Source of the DNA: Cohaesibacter intestini
GTDB taxonomy: Bacteria > Pseudomonadota > Alphaproteobacteria > Rhizobiales > Cohaesibacteraceae
Length of the DNA stretch: 64,000 nt
NCBI RefSeq assembly: GCF_003324485.1
Contig: NZ_QODK01000002.1
Span: 930,001 to 994,000, forward strand
Direction of reading: 5' to 3'
A program made the translations under genes and the position numbers. Below are positions 46,787-54,645 of this stretch, piece after piece; the first letter of the stretch is position 1; every line of letters begins with the position of its first letter. The notes beneath the pieces were generated by a model, which made no database searches, had not been told where the DNA came from, and saw only the letters and a program-made list of their open reading frames with translations.

Positions 46787-48114
46787 ATTCGATGGAGCGG
46801 CAACTGCAAGTCGGTCTGGCGGCCATTCTGCTTCTGCTGATGCTGTCGGCCTGGTATGTGGTCAATCAATCGGTTCAGACGCTGGTGGAGGACTTTGTGG
46901 TGTCTCGCCTCAAGCATGACGCTCAAAGCATGATTGGCGCTCTCGAGCCTGATCCGGCCTTTACCCGGGTGCGTTGGCGCGGTGTCAGCGACATCTACAA
47001 CAAGGTCGATTCAGGTCATTATTATGTTTTCGCCTTCACCGATGGCCGGGTCATAACCTCACCCTCTCTGTGGGACCAGACCCCACAGGTTCCAAAGGTT
47101 GCTCCGAATGATGAAGTCGTCACACGCATAGAGACCCCCGACGGGCAAACCGTTCTGGTCTGGGCCAAGCAGTTCGAGAAGGACGGACAAGGGTTCACAC
47201 TGGCTGTCGCCGAAGACCTTGAGCCCATGCTCGCCCAGATCGACAGGCTCAAGCGCAACTTTGCCGGTCTGTTGGCCTTTGGCTTCGCCTCGCTTCTGGT
47301 CTTGCAAAGCTGGCTGGTACGAAGATCCTTTCGGAAACTGGACCCCATCCGGCAGGACATCAAGAGCCTTGAGCAAGGCAAAAGAGACAAGCTGCGCGAA
47401 GAAGTCCCTTCCGAAATCCAGCCGCTCGTCAGGAGCTTCAATCACTTGCTGGCACTGCTGACAACAAGGCTGGAGCGTTCGCGCAACTCACTGGGTAACT
47501 TGACCCATGCACTCAAAGGTCCTCTCAATCTGCTCATCCAGCAGCTGCATGAAAGCGATCAGTTGAATGGCAAGGGCCTGAAGGAAGCCCGTGATCAGAC
47601 CGAGCGCCTGCACTTTTTGATCGAGCGGGAACTGAAGCGAGCCCGTATGGCAGGCCGAGGCATCAGCGGCCAACAGTTTGATGCCGGCCGCGACCTTCCA
47701 GACCTCATCGGAGTGATGCAACAAACCCACCGAGACAAACAGCTCGAAATCATCGCCATCGGCGCCAGTGCCATGCCCTTGTTTGGTGACCGGGAGGATT
47801 TGCTCGAGCTCATTGGCAACATTCTGGACAATGCCTGCAAATGGGCCAACGGAAAAGTGGTCTGCCGCATGTCCCTTGATGAAACCTATCGCATAACCAT
47901 TGAAGATGATGGCGCCGGACTGCCAAAAGAAAAGCTGGATCAGTTGATCATGCGCGGCGTCCGATTGGATGAAAGCGTCGGGGGAACCGGTCTTGGCCTT
48001 TCCATCGCCAAGGATATTGTCAGCCTTTATGGGGGCACCATGCGCTTTGACCTGTCAGAGGAACTGGGAGGCCTCAGGGTCGACATGACCTTGCCGCTGA
48101 TCGCCGCCAAATGA
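46783..48114 (+). CDS. Sensor histidine kinase
   Basis: 443 residues: membrane helix at about 12-32, a periplasmic sensor of some 120 residues (with VRWRGVSDIYNKVDSGHYYVFAF), a second helix at about 160-180, a HAMP-like linker, the H-box LTHALKGPLNLLIQQL, N-box NILDNACKWANGK and the G-boxes EDDGAGLPKEKL and GGTGLGLSIAKDIV. The family is PhoQ/FeuQ-like. Partner of the response regulator upstream. The signal is unknown. Confidence 0.93.
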   Translation: MNSMERQLQVGLAAILLLLMLSAWYVVNQSVQTLVEDFVVSRLKHDAQSMIGALEPDPAFTRVRWRGVSDIYNKVDSGHYYVFAFTDGRVITSPSLWDQTPQVPKVAPNDEVVTRIETPDGQTVLVWAKQFEKDGQGFTLAVAEDLEPMLAQIDRLKRNFAGLLAFGFASLLVLQSWLVRRSFRKLDPIRQDIKSLEQGKRDKLREEVPSEIQPLVRSFNHLLALLTTRLERSRNSLGNLTHALKGPLNLLIQQLHESDQLNGKGLKEARDQTERLHFLIERELKRARMAGRGISGQQFDAGRDLPDLIGVMQQTHRDKQLEIIAIGASAMPLFGDREDLLELIGNILDNACKWANGKVVCRMSLDETYRITIEDDGAGLPKEKLDQLIMRGVRLDESVGGTGLGLSIAKDIVSLYGGTMRFDLSEELGGLRVDMTLPLIAAK

Positions 48115-48124
48115 CCTTATTGTT

Positions 48125-48141
48125 TTCAGCTTCATTTCAGC
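48125..48141 (+). promoter_or_regulatory. Direct-repeat box before the EF-hand gene
   Basis: TTCAGC at 48125-48130 and again at 48136-48141 gives two half-sites exactly 11 bases apart, the spacing expected for an OmpR/PhoB-family dimer. A GATATAAAG -10-like element lies about 30 bases further. It fits activation by the adjacent response regulator. Confidence 0.55.
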
Positions 48142-48217
48142 ATGCTGCTCTAGACTTGGGGATATAAAGTCGTCTGCCACATGAGGCATGGCGATATCAC
48201 TCAAAAGGAGATGTGCC

Positions 48218-48664
48218 ATGAAAATGCTAGCAAAAACCATCACAATTGCTGCCATTGCCCTTGGCTTGACGAGTGGGGCAGCGCTTGCTGTCGATATGAC
48301 TCAACGCGGAATGTTGCCCTTCGCCACTTGGGACATGAACAATGACGGCTCAATTTCAAGCAAGGAATTCACGTCGATCCGTTCCAAACGACAGGCTGCG
48401 CGCGCCGCCGAAGGGCGCTTCATGAGGAATCAGGCCACCTCGCCATCCTTTGCCTCGTTTGATACGGACGGAAACGGTTCGATTTCGTCCAGCGAGTTCA
48501 ACACCCGCCAGACCGCATTGCTCCCAAGCCGTCCCGGCGCTCAGAGAATGGGTATGGCCCGCAATATGGGCAACCGCAACTGGGGTAACCGAGGTTGGGG
48601 AAACCGTGGTTGGGGCAATCGAAACGGGCGTGGTCGCGGCATGGGCCGGAGATGGGCGCAATGA
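48218..48664 (+). CDS. Secreted EF-hand protein with Gly/Asn/Arg-rich tail
   Basis: 148 residues. A signal peptide MKMLAKTITIAAIALGLTSG ends near ALAVD. Two canonical EF-hand loops follow, DMNNDGSISSKE and DTDGNGSISSSE, each with D/N at positions 1, 3 and 5 and E at 12, so Ca2+ binding is likely. The last 45 residues are low-complexity with WGNRG repeats ending GRGRGMGRRW, strongly basic. AAAGGAG precedes the ATG. It is directly behind the two-component genes, probably as their target, and has its own terminator. Confidence 0.85.
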   Translation: MKMLAKTITIAAIALGLTSGAALAVDMTQRGMLPFATWDMNNDGSISSKEFTSIRSKRQAARAAEGRFMRNQATSPSFASFDTDGNGSISSSEFNTRQTALLPSRPGAQRMGMARNMGNRNWGNRGWGNRGWGNRNGRGRGMGRRWAQ

Positions 48665-48687
48665 AGCCTTGTTGCAAGCTTTGAAAG

Positions 48688-48714
48688 TGGGCAGGTATTT
48701 CCTGCCCATTTTTG
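48688..48714 (+). terminator. Intrinsic terminator after the EF-hand gene
   Basis: TGGGCAGG and CCTGCCCA pair over 8 bp with a TATTT loop, followed by TTTTTG. Confidence 0.8.
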
Positions 48715-48886
48715 TTTGCAATGACATCCACACTTGTTAAGGCAGCACCAAATGGTGTCCTCAATAGCACTGCAACCATCAGGCGCAAGAAACAGCTTGA
48801 ACCTATACAATAACGATGGCCAGCAAGCAGGATAGAGGAGTGATCAAGATCGAGCAGCCGGTCCGCAGCCTCAAACAGACCTGTGG

Positions 48887-49000
48887 TTGCAGGTGGCAAA
48901 TCTGCCTTTCGAGAAGATCAAGCCCAATGCGATACTGGTCTGCTCGTCTCGCGGTGGCATCATCAATGACGATGCGCTTTATGAAGCGCTGAATGCCCAT
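48887..49000 (+). pseudogene. Fragment of a D-isomer 2-hydroxyacid dehydrogenase gene
   Basis: About 38 codons read NLPFEKIKPNAILVCSSRGG and then IINDDALYEALNAH, the well known region of NAD-dependent 2-hydroxyacid dehydrogenases (KPNAILVN-SRGGIIND-AL-EAL). Both ends are missing: nothing similar precedes it, and at about 49000-49020 it runs into the broken end of an IS3-type transposase. It cannot make an enzyme. Confidence 0.65.
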
Positions 49001-49011
49001 TTCAGCAAAGC

Positions 49012-49418
49012 ATCGAAGCGACCACCGCTCATTTGTCTGGTTGGGCACGACAATAGGCTTTCTGGTGCCCAGAGCGCGTTTGCGACCACCCATTGCCCGG
49101 CAGGCAAGCGAAGCGCCGCCGAGAGGGGCGCTTGCGGACCTGCAGCTTCTCTTCACGATAAAGTCGCCTGAGCTTCTTGTGGTTCATATGGATGCCTTGC
49201 TTGGACAGCATGAGCGCAATCCTTCTATACCCAAAGCGGCGGCGTTTAGCCGCCACCGCCTTGATTGCTTCTCGAAGATCTGCGTCATCATCCCGAATGC
49301 TTTTGTAGCGCACACTGGACCGATCAACTTGAAGAATGGCACACGCCCGTCGCTGGCTCACACCATGCTCTTTACAGGCATGAGCCACAGCATCTCGCTT
49401 GCCGACAGGCGTCACCAT
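49012..49418 (-). pseudogene. IS3-family transposase OrfB, truncated and frameshifted
   Basis: Starts MVTPVGKRDAVAHACKEHGVSQRRACAILQVDRSSVRY and continues FGYRRIALMLSKQGIHMNHKKLRRLYREEKLQVRKR, the N-terminal helix-turn-helix part of IS407-like OrfB. A frameshift around 49115-49140 moves the continuation (GGRKRALGTRKPIVVPNQTNERWSL) into another frame, and the sequence ends at the point where the DDE integrase core should begin. Not functional. Confidence 0.85.
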
Positions 49419-49677
49419 TTTTTGAAGCGATATCCTTCAGGACCGCATTGTCCAGCATCTGCTCGGCCAAAAGCTTTTTGAGCTTGGCATTCTCTTCTTC
49501 GAGTGCCTTCAGCTTGCGAGCATCAGATATATCCATGCCACCATATTTGGCCTTGTATTTGTAAAAGGATGCTGAGCTGATCCCGTGCTTGCGACAAACC
49601 TCTGCGGTTGGAACCCCGGATTCCTGTTCCTTGATCATTCCGATGATCCGTTCTTCTGAAAATCGCGTGCGCTTCAT
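49372..49677 (-). CDS. IS3-family transposase OrfA
   Basis: 101 codons: MKRTRFSEERIIGMIKEQES, a helix-turn-helix (VPTAEVCRKHGISSASFYKYKAKYGG) and a leucine-zipper region (LKALEEENAKLKKLLAEQMLDNAVLKDIASK). In relatives the frame ends right after a run of A as KKW; here the A run gives KNG and a 15-codon odd tail (GDACRQARCCGSCL), suggesting loss of one A. DNA-binding protein of a dead element. Confidence 0.85.
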   Translation of the reverse strand: MKRTRFSEERIIGMIKEQESGVPTAEVCRKHGISSASFYKYKAKYGGMDISDARKLKALEEENAKLKKLLAEQMLDNAVLKDIASKNGDACRQARCCGSCL

Positions 49678-49733
49678 TATCCGTCTCCGTTAAGTAGGAC
49701 GGACTCTACCAAATTCTGGAGGAGTTTTTTAGG

Positions 49734-50675
49734 GCGCAGAGCACGAAGTATGGCGTGCGTGATTCGGACGGAAACCTGTCTGATGAGAAACTGCGTGAAA
49801 TTGCGTCGCACCCACAAGTGCGAATGATTGAAATCAAGCTCAGCCAAGGGGCCAAGCCCGGAAAAGGCGGCATTCTGCCTGGCGGCAAGGCCACTGCTGA
49901 AATCGCAAAAGTTCGTGAAATTGCAGAAGGACAGGATTCTCTCTCACCCAACCGGCACACCGACATCAACAGCCTTAGGGAGCTGCTCGACATGATCGAT
50001 TACGTGCGCGAGACAACGGGCTTGCCAACCGGCTTCAAGACAGTCATCGGTGACACCGCTTGGCTCGATGAGTTATTCTCGATAATTGCTGATCGAGGTG
50101 AACGGTCCGCTCCCGACTTTATCACTGTCGATAGCGGCGACGGCGGCACTGGAGCTGCTCCAATGCCGTTGATGGACAATATGGGATTGCCGATCAAGGA
50201 ATCGCTGCCAATGCTGATCGCAGCTTTACACCGATCCGGATTGCGCAACCGGATCAAGGTTGCCGCATCAGGCAAATTGGTTACGCCAACTGAGGTTGCC
50301 TGAGCCTATTGCGCTGGGGCCGATGTTGTCAACTCAGCTCGCGGTTTCATATTTGCGTTGGGCTGTATTCAAGCGCTCAAATGCAACAGGAACACCTGTC
50401 CGACGGGCATCACTACTCACAATCCACGCCTTCAGCGAGGACTGGATCCTGCAGACAAATCGGTTCGCGTTATAAATTACGTCGAGAAGATCCACAAAGG
50501 TGTCGGCGTCATCGCGCATTCGTGTGGCGTTTCGCATGCAAGGGCTCTTGGGCCGGCTCATGTCCGGATGGTCCAGCCGAATGGCGCTTCAAAATCACTT
50601 GAGCAGATTGCGTGGATGCTTGAGGCCGGTCTGCCAGAGGCCCCCAAAAACTTGGAACGAAGTTTGATGGATTGA
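49734..50675 (+). pseudogene. FMN-dependent glutamate synthase family gene, 5'-truncated and with an in-frame stop
   Basis: About 313 codons of the C-terminal FMN-binding glutamate synthase domain. The reading AQSTKYGVRDSDGNLSDEKLREIA begins abruptly at the IS boundary. It continues IEIKLSQGAKPGKGGILPGGK, FITVDSGDGGTGAAPMPLMDN and RIKVAASGKLVTPTEVA, then TGA (50301-50303), then in the same frame AYCAGADVVNSARGF, CNRNTCPTGITTHNP with the Fe-S cysteine region, and SHARALGPAHVRMV. Relatives have tryptophan at the stop, so TGG to TGA is likely. Two lesions make it dead. Confidence 0.85.
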
Positions 50676-50848
50676 AGGGCCCGGAACTGAGGGACGCTGT
50701 TGATCTCAATTTTTTTAGTGCATCAGCAGCTTTAGTCCCTCACCTCTCGATGGGTTGATGAAATGTTGTGTCTCAATCGAATGCGAGGAATGGAAAAGCA
50801 GGCTTCTTGAAAGTCGTCCGTGCTGAAGGTCTCCAAAGGGCCGCAAAT

Positions 50849-50871
50849 GCTCTTCTTGGACCAAGAAGAGC
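50849..50871. repeat. Perfect 23 bp inverted repeat behind the catabolic operon
   Basis: GCTCTTCTTGG, one A, then CCAAGAAGAGC. It lies 55 bases past the stop of the last operon gene (50926). There is no T run behind it on the minus strand, so it is a protein-binding dyad or an mRNA 3'-end hairpin rather than a standard terminator. Confidence 0.7.
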
Positions 50872-50925
50872 GGTTTCATATGATGATGCTCCGCGTCAGT
50901 CAGCTTCTTCCATGGGCGCAGGTCA

Positions 50926-52797
50926 TCATCGCGCCAACCGTTTTAGGGCTGCTGTGCGATAGGGGGCGTTGCGGGCACCATAGCCGTTATAGCCGCCGCG
51001 TCGTTCGACCACCTCGAAGAAGAAACCATCCCCATGGGGTCGGGAATAAAGCTGCAGGAAAGAGCCGCCATTGTCATCCTGATCATAGAAAATGTTGCGC
51101 GCGCGCAAGGTTTCAATCACTTCTGGCCCCAGCTCGAATTCGGTCGCCAACTCGTCATAATAGGTTTCCGGGATTTCCAGGCTTTCAAAGCCATTGGCTG
51201 CCAGTTTTCGAGCGGTGTCGATGATATTGCCACTCAGGAAGGCAAAATGCTGCATTGATGCACCATAGCTGTCTGACAGGAACCGTCCGGCAAAGGTGCG
51301 GTGGGTGTCGACGCCATTCATCGTCAGGCGGAAACTGCCATCTGCATTTTGCAGGGAGCGGGACTGCACAAGCCCCCCCGCATCTGCCACCCCCACATCG
51401 GGCGCCTTGTTGATATTGAAGATCGAAGTGTAAAACTGGGTCCAGCTGTTGAGCTCTTCCTGTTTCATCACCTGCGCCAAATGATCGATGCGCAACAGAC
51501 CGGTGGGCTGAACATTGCTTTCATCGGTCACCGGAACAAATTCTTTCTCCCAAACCTCGCCCAGTTCGGTCTGTCGATCGAGGAAATGCAATACAGAACC
51601 ACCAACACCGCGCATCGCGGGAATGTCGAGCTCTCCAGAATGACGCTTCTGCATGAACCGTTTGGCCCCGAGTAGTTCCGAACGCACGGTCGCGGCTTCG
51701 GCATCGCCGACCATCAGGCCAATATCGCAGACGCTCGTGCCATGCATCACATAGGCGGAATGGGCATAGCCCTTCGTTTCGGAGTTGATGACGATATTAA
51801 TGCCATTTTGCTGCCAAAGCGTCACTTTCCGGGCGATATGCTTGGCAGTCGGTTTGAAGCCCAATTGTGACAGCATGGCCTCCATCGAAGGGGCGTCTTT
51901 ATCACCAGCCGCAAACTCGATGAACTCGACGCCTTCAATCTTGGCCTTCTGTGGCATGGGAGGCAGATCGACATGACAGCTTGGTTCGGATTTTCGGGCC
52001 GCATCGGCAATGACAATCAGCGCGCGATAGCCATCGAGTGCCAATTGTCGGGTCGAAGCGCGGCTCTTGTTCTCAACCAAGTCAAGACCGTAGCCATCCG
52101 AGTAGCCGGTGGCCGCGACCGCCTTGACGAAATCGAGAATGGGAAAATCCCCTTCTCCCGGCAAGGAGCGGAAGTTGCGAGACTTGTATTGAAGATCCAT
52201 GCTGACAGCAGGTGCATCGGCCAACTGGACATGAAACAGTTTGTCCGCAGGAATGGCACGGATGCTTTCAGACGAGAGGCCTCTGGCCAATGTGTGATAG
52301 CTGTCCAGCACGAGTCCGATCGCCGGATGATTGGCTCGACGCACCACTTCCCAGGCATCGCGATAATCGGAGATATGGCGCCCCCATGCGAGCGCTTCAT
52401 AGCCTACTCGCATGCCGTATTTTTGCGCCAGTTCACCAAGTTCGGTAAAATCATTGGCCATCCGGTCTACGCCACCCAGGCAGTCCGGTGAGGTGGCTGA
52501 ACAGATCAACAAAAGATCAGTGCCCAGTTCCGCCATGGCGTTGAAGCGGCGTTCAATGCGGTCAAAGGCCCGACGGCGTGATGCCTCGGGCAGGCCTTCA
52601 AAATCGAGCGCCGGTTTGAACAGCCGGATGCTCAAACCCTGATCGCGGACCATCTGACCGATTTCGGTTGGGGTGCGGCCCTGCACCGCGAAATCCTGTT
52701 CCGTGATTTCAATGCTGTCAAAGCCAGCCGCAGCAAAGGCAGCAAGCTTGTCTTCCAACGCATCGGCAACGGACAAAGTGGAAATCGAAGTCTTCAT
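50926..52797 (-). CDS. quiC: Two-domain 3-dehydroshikimate dehydratase (QuiC type, HPPD-like C-terminus)
   Basis: 623 residues. Residues 1-280 are an AP-endonuclease-2/sugar isomerase TIM barrel (FDSIEITEQDF, YEALAWGRHISDY, GLVLDSYHTLARG, HVQLADAPAV with metal-site residues). Residues about 290-620 are two glyoxalase-type modules like 4-hydroxyphenylpyruvate dioxygenase (RIDHLAQVMKQEELNSWTQFYTSIF, MQHFAFLSGNI, FFFEVVERRGGYNGYGARN). This is the architecture of bacterial QuiC1 enzymes, which convert 3-dehydroshikimate to protocatechuate. Last gene of the operon. Confidence 0.88.
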   Translation of the reverse strand: MKTSISTLSVADALEDKLAAFAAAGFDSIEITEQDFAVQGRTPTEIGQMVRDQGLSIRLFKPALDFEGLPEASRRRAFDRIERRFNAMAELGTDLLLICSATSPDCLGGVDRMANDFTELGELAQKYGMRVGYEALAWGRHISDYRDAWEVVRRANHPAIGLVLDSYHTLARGLSSESIRAIPADKLFHVQLADAPAVSMDLQYKSRNFRSLPGEGDFPILDFVKAVAATGYSDGYGLDLVENKSRASTRQLALDGYRALIVIADAARKSEPSCHVDLPPMPQKAKIEGVEFIEFAAGDKDAPSMEAMLSQLGFKPTAKHIARKVTLWQQNGINIVINSETKGYAHSAYVMHGTSVCDIGLMVGDAEAATVRSELLGAKRFMQKRHSGELDIPAMRGVGGSVLHFLDRQTELGEVWEKEFVPVTDESNVQPTGLLRIDHLAQVMKQEELNSWTQFYTSIFNINKAPDVGVADAGGLVQSRSLQNADGSFRLTMNGVDTHRTFAGRFLSDSYGASMQHFAFLSGNIIDTARKLAANGFESLEIPETYYDELATEFELGPEVIETLRARNIFYDQDDNGGSFLQLYSRPHGDGFFFEVVERRGGYNGYGARNAPYRTAALKRLAR

Positions 52798-52857
52798 TTT
52801 TCATTCCTTGCTGAACACCGGGACAGAATATCGAAAAGGGGCCGCATCCGGATCTTG

Positions 52858-54645
52858 TTAGGTGCTGGCGTGGCCACCGCTTCCATCAGGGGAATAGATG
52901 TCGAGAATGTTCCAATGGCCCGAAGTCGGAGTCGGGTTGTTGATCATCGCCACATCAATCACCGTCGGCTTGCCGCTGGCAATCGCCGCTTCAAGCGCCG
53001 GACGGAAGGCGCCAGCCGAAGTGACCCGTACGCCATCACAGCCATAGGCTCTGGCAATCGCCGCATAGTCTGGCGTTTGTTCTTGCGGGTTGTCAGCTGC
53101 GGGGAAGACCGTGCCATGGGTCAGGCCATAGTTCGACTTTTGCAGACCAGCGATAGTGCCATAGGCATTGTTATTCATGATGATCCAGATGACCGGCACA
53201 TTCTCGGCGTTGGCGGTGGCGAGCATCGCCGGATTCTGGCCAAAACCTCCATCGCCGACGAGGCTGATCACCACCCGATCAGGCGCTGCGATCTTGGCCC
53301 CGATGGCAGCTGGCGGGCCAAAGCCCATGGTGGCAAAGCCGCCGGGAATGAGGATCGAGCCCGGTGTGAAAATGTCAAACTGCTGGGCAACGCCATTCTT
53401 GTTCCAGCCCACATCGGAGGTGAGGATGGCATCGCGCGGCATGACGGTCCGCAGATCGGCCAAAATCCGTTCCGGCATCATCGGGAAGGCATCGGACTGC
53501 TGCATCTCGACATTTTGAGCGCTGAAGTTCTGGCGCTCAGTGGCGATCTGCGAGGCCCGGCCATCGGATGGACGTCCGTCGGGCAACATCTCGCGGGCCA
53601 CGCGATTGAGCACGGTGAGCGCCGCCTTCAGGTCAGCCACCGCCCCAATCTCGACCGGATAGTTGCGGCCAATTTCCTGCGGCTCGATGTCAATCTGCAT
53701 CAAGCTGGTCGCGTCTTTGCCGATATTGAAGGTGTAGTCCGGATACCAGCTGGAGCAATCAGCTTCCTTAAAGCGGGTGCCGAGCGCCAGAATCCAGTCG
53801 GCGGCCAAGGTCTGCTGGTTGGTGAATTGCATCCCCCAGAAGCCGGTCATGCCCAGCACCATCGGGTGATCATCGGGCAGCACGCCCTTGCCCATCAAGG
53901 AGAAGGAAACCGGGATCTGCATGTGATCGACAAAGGCGCGCAGCTCGTCATAGGCCTTGGACAGCGCGATGCCGCCGCCGACATGGATGATAGGTTGTTT
54001 GGCGTCTGCCAAGGTTTGAACGATCTGACGCGCTGTCGCCTCATCAATGGTTGGCTTGGCCAAGACCTTGGAGCCGGTCTTGACGCGCTCCCAGCAGGCC
54101 GGGTCAACTTTGGTGGAGAAGAAATCCATCGGCACATTGACCAGAACCGGACCGGGCTGGCCGCTTTCGGCCAAAAGGAAAGCCTTTTCGAGGATTTCGG
54201 GTAGCAGCTCCGGGGTATCGACGCGCCAAGCACGCTTAACGAAGGGGCGATAGATTTCATATTGCGCCGCATCCGCATGGAGGTTGACCTCCTGATGGGG
54301 ATGCTTGCCGTAATAATAAGACGGAATGTCGCCGGCAATCACCACCATCGGGATGCAGTCGAGCGCCGCATTGGCCACCCCGGTCGCCGCATTGGTCAGG
54401 CCGGGGGAGAGATGGCTCAGCACCACCGACGCACGGCCTGTGACACGGGCATAGCCGTCTGCGGCATGAGCGGAAACCTGCTCATGGCGAACATTGACGA
54501 ATTTGATGCTCGAGTCGGCCAAAGCGGACAGGACCGCGATGTTGGTGTGGCCGCAAAGGCCGAAAATATGTTCAATGCCGCGATATTCGAGATAATCCAC
54601 CAACTGGGGTGCATTCTCGATCAGAGTCGTTTGATCCTTTTCCAT
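52858..54645 (-). CDS. Thiamine diphosphate-dependent enzyme, acetolactate synthase-like
   Basis: 595 residues in three domains. The catalytic glutamate is in VRHEQVSAHAADGYARVTG (about residue 55); the middle domain has FSLMGKGVLPDDHP; the ThDP motif is LVGDGGFGQNPAMLATANAENVPVIWIIMNNNAYGTI (GDG to NN). Close members make or cleave C-C bonds next to a carbonyl. The N-terminus (YRGIEHIFGLCGHTNIAVL) is unlike that of sulfoacetaldehyde acetyltransferase. The start overlaps the upstream stop as TGATG, so it is made with the acylating dehydrogenase. Substrate unknown. Confidence 0.88.
   Translation of the reverse strand: MEKDQTTLIENAPQLVDYLEYRGIEHIFGLCGHTNIAVLSALADSSIKFVNVRHEQVSAHAADGYARVTGRASVVLSHLSPGLTNAATGVANAALDCIPMVVIAGDIPSYYYGKHPHQEVNLHADAAQYEIYRPFVKRAWRVDTPELLPEILEKAFLLAESGQPGPVLVNVPMDFFSTKVDPACWERVKTGSKVLAKPTIDEATARQIVQTLADAKQPIIHVGGGIALSKAYDELRAFVDHMQIPVSFSLMGKGVLPDDHPMVLGMTGFWGMQFTNQQTLAADWILALGTRFKEADCSSWYPDYTFNIGKDATSLMQIDIEPQEIGRNYPVEIGAVADLKAALTVLNRVAREMLPDGRPSDGRASQIATERQNFSAQNVEMQQSDAFPMMPERILADLRTVMPRDAILTSDVGWNKNGVAQQFDIFTPGSILIPGGFATMGFGPPAAIGAKIAAPDRVVISLVGDGGFGQNPAMLATANAENVPVIWIIMNNNAYGTIAGLQKSNYGLTHGTVFPAADNPQEQTPDYAAIARAYGCDGVRVTSAGAFRPALEAAIASGKPTVIDVAMINNPTPTSGHWNILDIYSPDGSGGHAST

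Larger units (their letters stand above)
49012..49730 (-). mobile_element. Truncated IS3-family insertion sequence (IS407-like group)
   Basis: Holds orfA and the 5' part of orfB on the minus strand. The left boundary lies near 49730, where glutamate synthase coding sequence resumes in mid-gene; the right half of the element, with the DDE core of orfB, is missing. I could not see paired terminal repeats or a target duplication, in keeping with a deletion of one end. Confidence 0.8.

Noticed and set aside
49372-49430. Programmed frameshift between OrfA and OrfB as in active IS3 elements.
   Set aside because: The A run is there, but the frame relation does not give the usual OrfA end, and OrfB is truncated and frameshifted further on, so the element is dead whichever way it is read.
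49734-50675. Two separate small genes instead of one broken glutamate synthase gene.
   Set aside because: Both parts lie in the same frame, split only by one TGA, and each matches consecutive parts of a single family domain.
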